A DNA stretch of 64,000 nucleotides from JAXMDC01 sp046349035 (GCA_046349035.1 JAXMDC010000004.1:124001-188000), one strand, 5' to 3'; counted from the stretch's first letter, positions 34,638 through 43,724 are shown. Notes: generated from the sequence alone by a model not told the origin. Made by a program: numbers and translations.

Positions 34638-36278
34638 ATGGCCGGTCCGACCGCCAACACCAGCGACGTGATTGTCATCGGCGGCGGCCACAACGGGCTG
34701 ACCTGCGCCGCTTATCTCGCCGCCACCGGCCTCAAGGTTACGGTCCTGGAGCGCCGCGGCGTGGTCGGGGGCGCCGCCGTCACCGAGGAATTCCACCCCG
34801 GTTTCCGCAACTCGCTCGCCTCCTACACGGTTTCGCTCCTCAATCGGCGGGTCATCGTCGACCTCGATCTCGCCCGTCACGGCCTCCGGATTGTCGAGCG
34901 GCGGCTGCACAATTTCCTTCCCCTACCGGATGGCCGCCACCTCAAGATCGGCACAGGCGTAACCGAGCGCGAAGTCGCCCGCTTCTCGGCCAAGGACTCC
35001 GCCCGCCTCCCCGATTATTGGCGCCGCCTGGAGGCCGCTGCCGACGTGCTCCGGCAGCTCGCCCTCGATGTTCCACCGAAATTGGTCGGCGGCACGCTCC
35101 TCGACACCTTCCGGGACGTCGTGCAGGGCACGCGGTTCGCTCGGCGCGCTCGCAGCCTCGACATCGAGGGTCGACGGGTCCTCTTCGACCTCATCGCCAA
35201 GTCAGCCGGCGACTTTCTCGACGGCTGGTTCGAGAGCGCTCCGATTAAAGCGATTTATGGCTTCGACGGCATCGTCGGTTCCTACACCAGCCCCTATGCA
35301 ACCGGCTCCGCCTACGTGCTTCTGCACCATGCCTTCGGCGAGGTGAACGGACGGCGTGGGCAATGGGGGCATGCCATTGGCGGCATGGGCGCTATCACCG
35401 AGGCGATGGCTCGCTCCTGCGGCGAGCGCCAAGTGCGGATCGTTATGAACGCAGAGGTACGCGAAGTGCTAACCGCCAGGGGGCGGGCGAACGGCGTGGT
35501 CACGGCCGACGGCGAGCGCTACCAGGCGAGCGTTGTCGTATCCAACCTGAACCCGCGCCTCCTTTTCCGCGACCTTCTCGATCCCGCTGTCCTCCCGCGC
35601 GAATTCCTTGATCGGATGGCGACCTGGCGGTCCGGCTCGGGAACATTCCGCATGAATGTCGCACTGTCGGAATTGCCGGACTTCACGGCTCTGCCGGGGA
35701 AGAACGTTGACGACCACCATACATCTGGCATCGTCATTGCACCGAGCTTGGGCTACCTGGATCGTGCCTATCTCGACGCGCGGTCATCGGGCTGGTCGAA
35801 AGCCCCAGTGATCGAGCTGCTTATCCCCTCGACGCTCGACGACAGTCTGGCGCCAAGCGGCAGGCATGTGGCGAGCCTCTTCTGCCAGCACGTCGCACCC
35901 GATCTGCCGGACGGCAAGAGATGGGACGACTACCGCGATGCCGTCGCCGATCTGATGATCGACACGGTCACCGCCTATGCTCCCAACTTCCGTTCGGCGA
36001 TCATCGCCCGACAGGCCCTTTCCCCGCTCGATCTCGAACGAACGCTCGGCATGGTCGGCGGCGACATCTTCCACGGCGCCATGACCCTCGACCAGATTTT
36101 CGCGGCTCGGCCGATGCTGGGCTATGCCGATCATCGCACCCCGCTGGCAGGCCTCTACCAATGTGGCGCCGGCACTCATCCCGGCGGCGGTGTCACCGGC
36201 CTCCCCGGCCGCAACGCTGCCCGGGAGATCCTCAAGGATCTGCGGCGGCGACGGCGCGTCGCGTTCACGCCGGGTTGA
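34638..36278 (+). CDS. FAD-dependent oxidoreductase, phytoene-dehydrogenase-like (PYROXD2 type)
   Basis: The 546-residue flavoprotein has the N-terminal dinucleotide fold VIVIGGGHNGLTCAAYLA with VTVLERRGVVGGAAVTEE. Internally it has GHAIGGMGAITEAMARS, and the C-terminal FAD loop is LYQCGAGTHPGGGVTGLPGRNAA. This is the amine-oxidase/phytoene-desaturase superfamily of the PYROXD2 kind, not a carotenoid pathway enzyme by context. It follows tctA by 28 bases, so it may oxidise the imported compound. Start is ATG at 34638, or the GTG one codon before. No signal peptide, so cytoplasmic or membrane-associated. Confidence 0.88.
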   Translation: MAGPTANTSDVIVIGGGHNGLTCAAYLAATGLKVTVLERRGVVGGAAVTEEFHPGFRNSLASYTVSLLNRRVIVDLDLARHGLRIVERRLHNFLPLPDGRHLKIGTGVTEREVARFSAKDSARLPDYWRRLEAAADVLRQLALDVPPKLVGGTLLDTFRDVVQGTRFARRARSLDIEGRRVLFDLIAKSAGDFLDGWFESAPIKAIYGFDGIVGSYTSPYATGSAYVLLHHAFGEVNGRRGQWGHAIGGMGAITEAMARSCGERQVRIVMNAEVREVLTARGRANGVVTADGERYQASVVVSNLNPRLLFRDLLDPAVLPREFLDRMATWRSGSGTFRMNVALSELPDFTALPGKNVDDHHTSGIVIAPSLGYLDRAYLDARSSGWSKAPVIELLIPSTLDDSLAPSGRHVASLFCQHVAPDLPDGKRWDDYRDAVADLMIDTVTAYAPNFRSAIIARQALSPLDLERTLGMVGGDIFHGAMTLDQIFAARPMLGYADHRTPLAGLYQCGAGTHPGGGVTGLPGRNAAREILKDLRRRRRVAFTPG

Positions 36279-36347
36279 ATGCACCTCGGAGGGCAGACTA
36301 TGAACGGTCGCGCTGTCTGTGAGTCCGGCCCCTAAGGTCACCTTCCT

Positions 36348-37508
36348 ATGCTTTCGCGATTGCTTTCGTCCGCCGTGCTTGCCGCGGCCATCGGCGCCAT
36401 GCACCCGTTGCTTGCGCAAACCAGATCGACCGTTGCCACGGTCAGCGGGATGCCCGCCGTGGTCGATCCCACCAATCTCTACAGCGAGACTGCGGCCGGC
36501 AAGTTCGATGACCGCACCCGTGACGTTCCGCACCGCGTCTATGTACCCAACGTTACCGACGGCTCCGTTACAGTCATCGACCCGCTGACAATGAAGATAA
36601 TAGACCGGTTTGATGCCGGCCGAAGCCCGCATCACGTCGTACCCTCTTACGACCTGAAGACCTTGTGGGTCGCGGCGCTCGACGAATATGGCGGCAAAGG
36701 CGGGGCTCTCACCCCGATCGATGCGCGCACCGGCAAGCCGGGGAAATCGGTGCCGGTCCCCGACGCCTACAATCTCTACTTCACGCCCGACGGCAGCGCC
36801 GCCGTTGTTGTCGCCGAAGGACTAAACCGCCTGGAGTACCGCGATCCGCAAACCATGGAGCTGAGGGCGACGCTGCCCATCGAGGGCTGTGCCGGCATCA
36901 ACCATGCCGACTTCTCGATCGACGGTAGTTTCGCCCTCTTCACCTGCGAGTTCGGCGGCACGGTCATTAAGGTCGATCTCATCGCCCGCAAGGTTCTCGG
37001 CCTGCTGAAACTGTCTCGCGGCGGCATGCCCCAGGACATCCGCATCGCCCCTGACGGCAGCGTGTTCTTCGTCGCCGATATGATGGCCGACGGGGTTTTT
37101 GTGATTTCGGCGGAGACTTTCACCGAAATCGGCTTCGTGCCGACTGGGCTTGGATCCCATGGCCTATATCCCAGTCGCGACGGCAAGAAACTCTACGTCG
37201 CCAACCGTGGCACGCATCGCATCACCGGCGCGGCGCACCCGCCCGGGAGCGTTTCGGTGATCGATTTCGCAACCCGAAAAGTCGAGGCGACGTGGCCCAT
37301 CTCCCTGGGTGGCAGCCCCGACATGGGGGCCGTGAGCGCCGACGGCTCCCAACTCTGGTTGTCGGGCCGTTACGACGACGAGGTCTATGTCTTCGACACA
37401 CGTAGCGGGGCGGTCAGGACCATATCCGGCGGTAGTCAGCCGCATGGCCTGACCTATTGGCCGCAGCCCGGCCGGTATTCGCTTGGGCACACCGCCAACT
37501 TACGCTAG
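36348..37508 (+). CDS. Exported YVTN/YncE-type beta-propeller protein
   Basis: After a signal peptide (LSSAVLAAAIGAMHPLLAQ) the 386-residue protein shows repeated propeller blades: RVYVPNVTDGSVTVIDPLT, GRSPHHVVPSYDLKTLWVAA, DAYNLYFTPDGSAAVVVAE, RGGMPQDIRIAPDGSVFFVAD, KLYVANRGTHRITG and GGSPDMGAVSADGSQLWL. Such seven-bladed proteins are periplasmic. Some are linked to PQQ-dependent alcohol oxidation clusters, and a PQQ dehydrogenase lies 7 kb away. Others bind cell-surface or redox partners. No catalytic residues can be named. The gene converges with an S41 protease gene 48 bases away. Confidence 0.87.
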   Translation: MLSRLLSSAVLAAAIGAMHPLLAQTRSTVATVSGMPAVVDPTNLYSETAAGKFDDRTRDVPHRVYVPNVTDGSVTVIDPLTMKIIDRFDAGRSPHHVVPSYDLKTLWVAALDEYGGKGGALTPIDARTGKPGKSVPVPDAYNLYFTPDGSAAVVVAEGLNRLEYRDPQTMELRATLPIEGCAGINHADFSIDGSFALFTCEFGGTVIKVDLIARKVLGLLKLSRGGMPQDIRIAPDGSVFFVADMMADGVFVISAETFTEIGFVPTGLGSHGLYPSRDGKKLYVANRGTHRITGAAHPPGSVSVIDFATRKVEATWPISLGGSPDMGAVSADGSQLWLSGRYDDEVYVFDTRSGAVRTISGGSQPHGLTYWPQPGRYSLGHTANLR

Positions 37509-37556
37509 CGCGTTGTGAGGGGACATGACCGCCCCTCCGCGAATCCGCGTTTGCTG

Positions 37557-39251
37557 TCACCGTGCCGGCGAGGGGCCGGCGTCGCAGAGCAGGATCTCCT
37601 CGGCGTTGTAAAGTTGATAGTCGGGCGGCGTCTGGCGGTCCTTGACCTGCGCGAACTCCGCCGACGCCCGCTTGCCGGAGTCGACACACGCCTGCACCCG
37701 CGCCACCGCAGCGCTGCGCGGTTGAACCCATCCCGTTCCCTCCGCTGGAAGCACAGAGAAAATCAGATCTTCCTCACGGAGCGGGTTCAGTTCCTCTTCA
37801 GTGGGGTTCGGCCCAGAATAAACGGTGAAGTCCGGAATAACCCCGACCCGTTGATTGGTCCGCCCTGAAGGTAGGTAGAAGCGCGCTTCGGTACCGAAAT
37901 AGTAGACCGTCTTGTCGGTTCGATCGAGAAAGTCGCTGGTCTGCGCCGATCCCTTGCCGACTGTTGTGGTGCCAACCAGCCAGCCACGTTCATAATCCTG
38001 AACCGCGCCGGCGACGAATTCCGACGCGCTTGCCGAGGACTCGTTGATAAGGACCGCGATCGGCAGATCGGTCGCCTGCTCGGCGGTGGTGAATAGATGC
38101 TGCTCGAACCGGCTGCTGACGAGTTTGACGACCTCCTTGTGACCGAACAGCAGTCCCGCCACGCAGAGCCCCTGATTGAGATCCCCCCCAAGGTTGCCGC
38201 GGAGGTCGAGAATGATCCCGCGCAAGGTGCTATCGGCGCGGAGATCCTGAAGGACAGCTTTGGCATCATCGCAGGTCTTGGCAGGAAGGAAGCTCGCCAA
38301 TTTCAAGTACCCAAAGCGGGCACCCAGGTCGTCAACAACTCCGCCCGCCACATTCAGCAATCGGACGTCGTCGCGCATGACCTCTATTGCCATCGCTTTG
38401 CCGCGCCGCTCGACGTCGAGACGAACGATCGACCCCTTCGGTCCGCCACGAATGAGGCCGACAACGTCGTCGATCTTCAACCCTGCCACCTGTTTGCCAT
38501 CGACGGAATCGATCACGTCGCCGACGATCACGCCGGCCCGTCGCGCGCTTCCTCCTTCGACGGTGCTCTGCACAATGAAGCGCGTGTCGTCATTGGCGCC
38601 AATGCTCGCTCCGATCCCGACGAACTCAGTATTGCCACCACCGCGCTGGCGGACATCCCAAGCTTCCTTCGGATCGACATGAGCGTGCGCATCGAACACC
38701 AGGACGGCGGCGTTCAACCCGGTGGCAATCGCGCGCTGCTTGGAGACGCCTTGTGGCAACCGCGAGAGAAGATCGGCGCGAATTGCGAGGAAGTCAGGGA
38801 TCGGCCCGCCGCCCTGCTGCCCCGGCGTGACCAGAGACTTAGCCGCATCGAAGTACATGCGCTGCTCGGCCTCGCGGCGGGCACGCGCCTCGTCCCAACC
38901 CAGCCGAGCCGGCGCCGGCTGGTCCGCGTTCACGCGCACCAACTGCAGCGCTCCGAAGTCCTTGAGCACGGTCACGACGCGCTCCGGCCGAAGCCTGCCG
39001 ATGTCCTTCGGCACCAGCCGTTCCGCCGGTCGCAGCAAATTGCCGATGGCATCGACTTGCCGCAGGCAAAAGAGCGCTGTCAATTCGCTTTTGAGACAGG
39101 GGTAAGCTCGATCGAACATCTCCAGCGCCCGTTCGTCGAGCGTGGTCTTAGCCCAATCAGCATCGTCGGCCGCGGTCTGGGCCCCCGCCGGCATGGCCGC
39201 CGATAGCGCCGCAAATGCTCCCAGCCGCCTGATCAATCGCCCTAGCCTCAT
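37557..39251 (-). CDS. S41 family carboxyl-terminal processing-type protease with PDZ domain
   Basis: The 564-residue exported protein (signal ending in MPAGAQ) has an N-terminal helical region, a PDZ domain (about 200-290, with VIVGDVIDSVDGKQVAGLKIDDVV) and a tail-specific protease domain. That domain has GIILDLRGNLGGDLN, the nucleophile Ser in LINESSASASEF and the general-base Lys in VGTTTVGKGSAQ, so the Ser/Lys dyad is intact. These proteases trim or degrade periplasmic proteins from their C-termini. It is divergent from a lipoprotein gene, 114 bases apart. Confidence 0.92.
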   Translation of the reverse strand: MRLGRLIRRLGAFAALSAAMPAGAQTAADDADWAKTTLDERALEMFDRAYPCLKSELTALFCLRQVDAIGNLLRPAERLVPKDIGRLRPERVVTVLKDFGALQLVRVNADQPAPARLGWDEARARREAEQRMYFDAAKSLVTPGQQGGGPIPDFLAIRADLLSRLPQGVSKQRAIATGLNAAVLVFDAHAHVDPKEAWDVRQRGGGNTEFVGIGASIGANDDTRFIVQSTVEGGSARRAGVIVGDVIDSVDGKQVAGLKIDDVVGLIRGGPKGSIVRLDVERRGKAMAIEVMRDDVRLLNVAGGVVDDLGARFGYLKLASFLPAKTCDDAKAVLQDLRADSTLRGIILDLRGNLGGDLNQGLCVAGLLFGHKEVVKLVSSRFEQHLFTTAEQATDLPIAVLINESSASASEFVAGAVQDYERGWLVGTTTVGKGSAQTSDFLDRTDKTVYYFGTEARFYLPSGRTNQRVGVIPDFTVYSGPNPTEEELNPLREEDLIFSVLPAEGTGWVQPRSAAVARVQACVDSGKRASAEFAQVKDRQTPPDYQLYNAEEILLCDAGPSPAR

Positions 39252-39365
39252 GGCGGACCTCTCTATATTACCAGTTGCCGAAACTTAGGGCGGGGGATCG
39301 CCGCCGCCAATAGCTAGCCGATCGCCCGGGGGCCGGGGATCAAGCGACCGGAGAGGATTTCAGCA

Positions 39366-40121
39366 ATGGCGCGGGCGGAGCGAGAACAGACCAAGTCCAA
39401 ACGAGCGATTGCTGCGATCGCCGGGCTTGCCATTCTGGCCGCGTGCCAGCAGTCGCCGCCCGCTTTCGAAGGCAAAGTAACCGACAATTTCGGACGCCCG
39501 CTCGACGGCGTTGTTGTGGCGGTCGCCAACTCGCCAACCGTGACAAGTAGCGACGCGGGGGGCTCCTACCGTCTTCCTCACACGCCCAGCCGCGTAGTCC
39601 TCCAGTTCATCAAGGACGGCTATGCGTTTGGTGAGACCACGGTAGAAGGCAAGCCGGGAAATTTGGAGGTGCCGCCTGTACAGTTGTTTAAGCTCCTCAA
39701 ATCGCAGGGCTGGTGGCTCGTCGCCGACGACTACCGAAGCCTGAACAGTTGCACCCTCACGGTGCGGCAGGATCGCGATCCCAATGGCGGCGTTACCGAT
39801 GTCTACCTCTACCAGCAGGACCCGACACCGCTTCGGGGCACTGGCACTAAGCTGACTTTTCTCGACAACACTACGCCGGTACCGGGCGAGGAGATGCGGC
39901 TCTTTGCGGTCACCAACGTCGCTGAGGTCATGAGTGTCGGGCCGCGCGGCCGCCGCGCGTCGGAGGTTCCGCTGACTCCTCTTACCGCAAACGCACCGTT
40001 CGGACGCTGGTTCGTTGCCGAAGTCGCCCTCGGCACAGCGTACGTCTACCTACCGGTCAACGCCGACGGAGTGCCGATTGCCCGCGGCGGTGGTCGATGC
40101 TTTGCAATCCAGCCGAGGTGA
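39366..40121 (+). CDS. Lipoprotein with carboxypeptidase-regulatory-like (CarboxypepD_reg) domain
   Basis: A basic N-terminus (REQTKSKR) and hydrophobic stretch end in a lipobox (GLAILAACQQ), so the 251-residue product should be lipidated. Residues from about 35 to 85 (GKVTDNFGRPLDGVVVAVANS, SDAGGSYRLP) match the beta-sandwich carboxypeptidase regulatory-like fold. The rest, including SCTLTVRQDRDPNGGVTDVYLYQQ, I cannot assign. It converges on an orphan substrate-binding protein gene 17 bases away. Function unknown. Confidence 0.75.
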   Translation: MARAEREQTKSKRAIAAIAGLAILAACQQSPPAFEGKVTDNFGRPLDGVVVAVANSPTVTSSDAGGSYRLPHTPSRVVLQFIKDGYAFGETTVEGKPGNLEVPPVQLFKLLKSQGWWLVADDYRSLNSCTLTVRQDRDPNGGVTDVYLYQQDPTPLRGTGTKLTFLDNTTPVPGEEMRLFAVTNVAEVMSVGPRGRRASEVPLTPLTANAPFGRWFVAEVALGTAYVYLPVNADGVPIARGGGRCFAIQPR

Positions 40122-40138
40122 CCGCGGATCCCCGCCCG

Positions 40139-41287
40139 TTAGCACAACGTGCCCGGCTCCACGCTCGGCAGCCCTGAAACGACGCGAAGGCCGTCCGAGT
40201 TCGCCCGGCACATGACCATCGGCAAAGACGAATAGCCAGAGCCGCGGAAAGCCAAGGTACCTGTCGGAGTCTCCAGCGTCAGATCGCGAATGAAGCGCGT
40301 GGCGGCTTGGCCGTTCGGGCGGCCGGCAAGGCGCATGGCCGCCACAAGTCCTCGGACGGCGTTGTAGTGGCAGTAGGCAACGTGCGTCACGAGGCCAGTG
40401 CCGGAGTACTCGGCCGCCTGCGCCACAAAGCGCTGGACCTGCGCGCGACTATCCGCAGCCGCGAATGGCAGACATGCCCTGACTTCGACATCGGCGGGCA
40501 GTTGTCGCGCCTGAGCCTCGGAGAAATCCAGGAAGGCGAACACCATGCCCGGCGCGTACCCCTTCTCGGCTGCCTGCTGGACCAGTTTGACACTCGTTGG
40601 CCGCGACATCGTGCACAGCACGATAGTTGCCCGTCCCTCCTTGGCCCGTCGCAGTGCCGTACTGAAGTCGGCCGGTGTTCTGGGCGTGTCGATCGGCACC
40701 TGCGCCATTCCGACAACGCTCGGACGCACGAACTGCAGAACCCGTGACAGCACGAACTGGCCCGTCCTGGAATTCTCGGAGACAACAAAGATCCGACGCT
40801 CCGGAACCTCGGTGAGGTCGGCGATCAACGGACGCAGCGACTGCAACGTTGTCGCGCCGAAATGCAACGTCGTCTTGCCGCAAAACTGGCCTTCGTTGGT
40901 GAACGCATGCAGGAGGGGGATCGGAATGCCCTGCAGGGTTTCGTCGATGAACACGCGGCTGTTCGACAAGAGGCCGGTTACCACCGCCTCGATCTTGGAG
41001 CCGCCACCGATCATTTCGAGTGCTTGGTTCGTGGCCGCCTCGGGGTCGCCGAAGTCATCACGCACGACCAGCGACAACGGCCGGCCGAGGACGCCGCCCT
41101 CGGCATTGACCTCGGCGATGGCGACCTCAAGGCCCAGCCGCATCTGCGCATCGTAGGGCGAAAAGTTCTGCGACGAGATCAAGGCACCGATTGCCACGGG
41201 CGCACTCTGGCCGAAGCCGCCATGGCTGATCGCCGCCGAAGCGATGGCGCCTGAAAGGCCGGCGAGCACCTTCCTACGAGTTGTCAA
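40139..41287 (-). CDS. Amino-acid-type (LivK/AmiC-like) periplasmic binding protein, no transporter partner nearby
   Basis: The 382-residue protein has a twin-arginine-like leader (TTRRKVLAGLSGAIASAA). A type I periplasmic binding fold follows: VAIGALISSQNFSPYDAQMR, AEVNAEGGVLGRPLSLVV, DDFGDPEAATNQALEMI, and AAMRLAGRPNG near the end. This is the Peripla_BP_6 group that serves branched-chain amino acid, amide or urea ABC systems. No permease or ATPase of that family is close, so it may act with a distant transporter or as a sensor. A Tat route, if real, would mean export in folded form. Confidence 0.85.
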   Translation of the reverse strand: MTTRRKVLAGLSGAIASAAISHGGFGQSAPVAIGALISSQNFSPYDAQMRLGLEVAIAEVNAEGGVLGRPLSLVVRDDFGDPEAATNQALEMIGGGSKIEAVVTGLLSNSRVFIDETLQGIPIPLLHAFTNEGQFCGKTTLHFGATTLQSLRPLIADLTEVPERRIFVVSENSRTGQFVLSRVLQFVRPSVVGMAQVPIDTPRTPADFSTALRRAKEGRATIVLCTMSRPTSVKLVQQAAEKGYAPGMVFAFLDFSEAQARQLPADVEVRACLPFAAADSRAQVQRFVAQAAEYSGTGLVTHVAYCHYNAVRGLVAAMRLAGRPNGQAATRFIRDLTLETPTGTLAFRGSGYSSLPMVMCRANSDGLRVVSGLPSVEPGTLC

Positions 41288-41496
41288 AGTCTGCGATCCG
41301 CACCGTGGACTGGTGGAGGCCGATAGTGGTCGCTGGCGCCCTGGCGATCAAGGGCCCCCTGCCCCGGAAGTCGCATAAACACCCGATATCACAGCAAAAA
41401 GGCCGGTCGACGGAGGACTGATGCCGCCGCAGTCCGACGTGCTATCCTTCACGCGATAGTGCCTCAGAACGGGGCGCTTGATTTCGGGAGTGTAAG

Positions 41497-41931
41497 ATGA
41501 GGACACCGCTCGTTCTGTCGCTTCTGGTAGCCGGTTCCGTCTTTGCCGTCGCACCCGCCTTCGCCGAAGTGGTCACCTATCGGGCAGATCTCAAGGGGTC
41601 CGCGGAAGTGCCCCCTAACAACAGCGCCGGCAGCGGGACGGTGGAGGCGACCTATGACACAGCAACCAAGGTTCTGACGTACACAGCGACCTACACTGGC
41701 CTTTCAGGACCGGCCACTGCCGCCCACTTCCACGGCCCTGCCGAGCCGACACAGGCTGTCGGCGTCGCGCTCCCAGTCCCCCCCGCAGTCGGTTTTGCCA
41801 GTCCGATCAAGGCGACTTCGACTCTGACCGACGCCCAGGCCGCCGACTTCCAAGCCGGCAAATGGTATTTCAACATTCACACGGCGGCCAATCCGGGTGG
41901 CGAGATTCGCGGCCAGATGAGCAAGCGATAG
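41497..41931 (+). CDS. CHRD domain exported protein
   Basis: The 144-residue protein has a signal peptide (LVLSLLVAGSVFAVAPAFA) and one CHRD domain: YRADLKGSAEVPPNNSAGSG, GLSGPATAAHFHGPA and the C-terminal WYFNIHTAANPGGEIRGQM. CHRD domains, first described in chordin, are beta-rich and often secreted in bacteria. Their ligand is not known, although the His residues have prompted ideas of metal binding. A pentapeptide-repeat gene follows 56 bases downstream on the same strand. Confidence 0.92.
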   Translation: MRTPLVLSLLVAGSVFAVAPAFAEVVTYRADLKGSAEVPPNNSAGSGTVEATYDTATKVLTYTATYTGLSGPATAAHFHGPAEPTQAVGVALPVPPAVGFASPIKATSTLTDAQAADFQAGKWYFNIHTAANPGGEIRGQMSKR

Positions 41932-41987
41932 TTCAATCGACAATCTCTGCCGCGCCTCCACCGCGGCAACCTCAACCAGTGCTGCCA

Positions 41988-42785
41988 ATGCCCGTTCGCC
42001 TGCTCCTCACCTGCTTCATCGTCGCCTTGCCGCTTGCTTGCGCGACCGCGCGCGCCGACCAGCGCGATGATTTCATAGCCGGCGTCACGAAAGACTGCCC
42101 GGGCTGCGACTTAAAGGGCGTGCACAAGAAGCGGCGCGATCTCACGAACGCTAACCTCGCCGGTGCGAACCTCGCCGGCTCTAACTTTCATGGGGCAATA
42201 CTCACCGGCGCCAACCTGGCCGGGGCGAACCTCAGCAGGGCCAATCTCAACATTGCCGACCTTCGGCGGACCACGCTGACCGGGGCCGACCTCTCGGATG
42301 CGATGATGTACGGCACGCGAATGGACGGCGCAGACCTTTCGTCGGCCAACTTATCCTGGGCCATTCTTGGCACTGCGCAACTCAGCAGCGCCAACCTTAT
42401 CAACGCGAACCTAAACAACGCCGACATGCGGAAAGCCCGCGGCGGCAATGCCAACTTCAAAGGGGCCGACCTCTCGGAATCCTGGTTGGACGATTCCCAG
42501 CTCAATCGTGCAAATCTTGCCGGAGCGAACCTCCAGCAAGCGGCACTCGGTCGGGTTCAATTGAACAACGCCGATCTCACCGGAGCCGATCTGACCGACG
42601 CCGATGCACTACGTGCTAATCTCCGCGGCGCCGATCTGACTGGCGCGGTCCTTGTGCGCACCCGCCTCTGGATGGCGAACCTTCAGGACGCCACTCTCGA
42701 CGGAGCCACCTTCGACCAAACGATAATGCCGGACGGCACGACGGTCGACGCCAACGGCAAGCCAGCCTCGCCTGCAGGCCGTTAG
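41988..42785 (+). CDS. Exported pentapeptide-repeat protein
   Basis: From the ATG at 41988 the 265-residue product has a signal peptide (LLLTCFIVALPLACATARA), a short linker with the Cys pair CPGCDLKGV, and then nearly 200 residues of tandem A(N/D)LxX repeats (NANLAGANLAGSNF onward). That length is enough for roughly nine to ten turns of a right-handed quadrilateral beta-helix. Most known family members with function are cytoplasmic DNA-gyrase mimics; a signal peptide argues against that here. Possibly cotranscribed with the CHRD gene. Function unknown. Confidence 0.9.
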   Translation: MPVRLLLTCFIVALPLACATARADQRDDFIAGVTKDCPGCDLKGVHKKRRDLTNANLAGANLAGSNFHGAILTGANLAGANLSRANLNIADLRRTTLTGADLSDAMMYGTRMDGADLSSANLSWAILGTAQLSSANLINANLNNADMRKARGGNANFKGADLSESWLDDSQLNRANLAGANLQQAALGRVQLNNADLTGADLTDADALRANLRGADLTGAVLVRTRLWMANLQDATLDGATFDQTIMPDGTTVDANGKPASPAGR

Positions 42786-42816
42786 ATCCCGCGGCACCTT
42801 CCACCGACCGGCCGCG

Positions 42817-43578
42817 TCAACGCTTGGGCTGGTACCCGAGCTGGAAGACTTCCAAGCGAGTCGTGCTCTCGAACTGCCCCTTGGTGAGTTGGGTCTCGAG
42901 GAAGGGGTTTCGCCCCGACTCCCCCGGCCGGCGAAGCAAACGCACCTGCAGGAAGACACTGATCTGCTTAGCCGGAATGTCCTTCGCGCAGTCCAATTTC
43001 ACAAACTGATCGCCGACCGGCGTTTCGCCTGGGGCGGGCGGCAGCGTTTCGCAATGCGTCTTAGGATCGATCTCGTAGCGAGCCGACAGCGTCGTTCCGA
43101 GAAGGTTGCCCTCTTCCCGCGGATGATGCTGCACATAAAAGTCGTCGGGCCGGTTCTCCCAGCGCGGATCTGTAACTAAGCGAACACCGCGCAACACCCC
43201 GGCCTCATCGAAAAGCGCGGAGGCAACGACCGGGAAGGTCCCTTCGATGGTTCCCGCATCCCCGGTCAGTCGATTGACGAGACCTTGAGCCCGGTCGATG
43301 TATTCTTGCTCGTCATCGTATTCGAAATATACCTCGCGATAGCCGCTAGCCTCCGGGCGACAGCGCCGAAAGTCCTGCCAGCCGCCGAGCTTTATCGAAG
43401 CTGGCCCGCCATTGGTCCCGCAGGCATAACCCTTGAACTCCTCCCAATCGGGCAGAGCCGCGTAAGAATCGCCGAGCTTAAGGTTCCACACCGAGAGGCG
43501 GGCTTTGGCCGGTGAGAATGAGGCCATCACCAGCGCAACGGCAACTGCCGCCAATCGAGCGTAATGAGACCCCAACAT
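42817..43578 (-). CDS. Exported protein of unknown function
   Basis: From the ATG at 43578 (GGAGGG just upstream) the 253-residue product has a signal peptide (LAAVAVALVMASFSPAKA). A soluble domain rich in aromatic and acidic residues follows (LGDSYAALPDWEEFKGYACG, YFEYDDEQEYIDRAQG, DDFYVQHHPREEG). Four Cys in the mature part could form two disulfides. I do not recognise the family. It sits between the pentapeptide-repeat gene, convergent with it, and the c-type cytochrome gene, divergent from it. Confidence 0.7.
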   Translation of the reverse strand: MLGSHYARLAAVAVALVMASFSPAKARLSVWNLKLGDSYAALPDWEEFKGYACGTNGGPASIKLGGWQDFRRCRPEASGYREVYFEYDDEQEYIDRAQGLVNRLTGDAGTIEGTFPVVASALFDEAGVLRGVRLVTDPRWENRPDDFYVQHHPREEGNLLGTTLSARYEIDPKTHCETLPPAPGETPVGDQFVKLDCAKDIPAKQISVFLQVRLLRRPGESGRNPFLETQLTKGQFESTTRLEVFQLGYQPKR

Positions 43579-43724
43579 GGACCCTCCAGGCTTTCTGCAA
43601 TGTGCCACGAGCCGCTCACCATCGCCAGCCAGCGATGTCCGGCCACCCCAAACGGCCCTCTGGCGCACCCGGCGGTCCCGGGATTAAATGGTTGCCTAGA
43701 CTGTAGTGGGGAAGAGGAGTTGCT

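Noticed and set aside
37509..37556. Short inverted repeats between the beta-propeller and S41 protease genes as a shared terminator
   Set aside because: Stems are short and there is no T run on either strand.
41988..42785. Pentapeptide-repeat protein as a quinolone-resistance (Qnr-type) gyrase protector
   Set aside because: It has a clear signal peptide and a periplasmic Cys pair, so it should not meet DNA gyrase in the cytoplasm.
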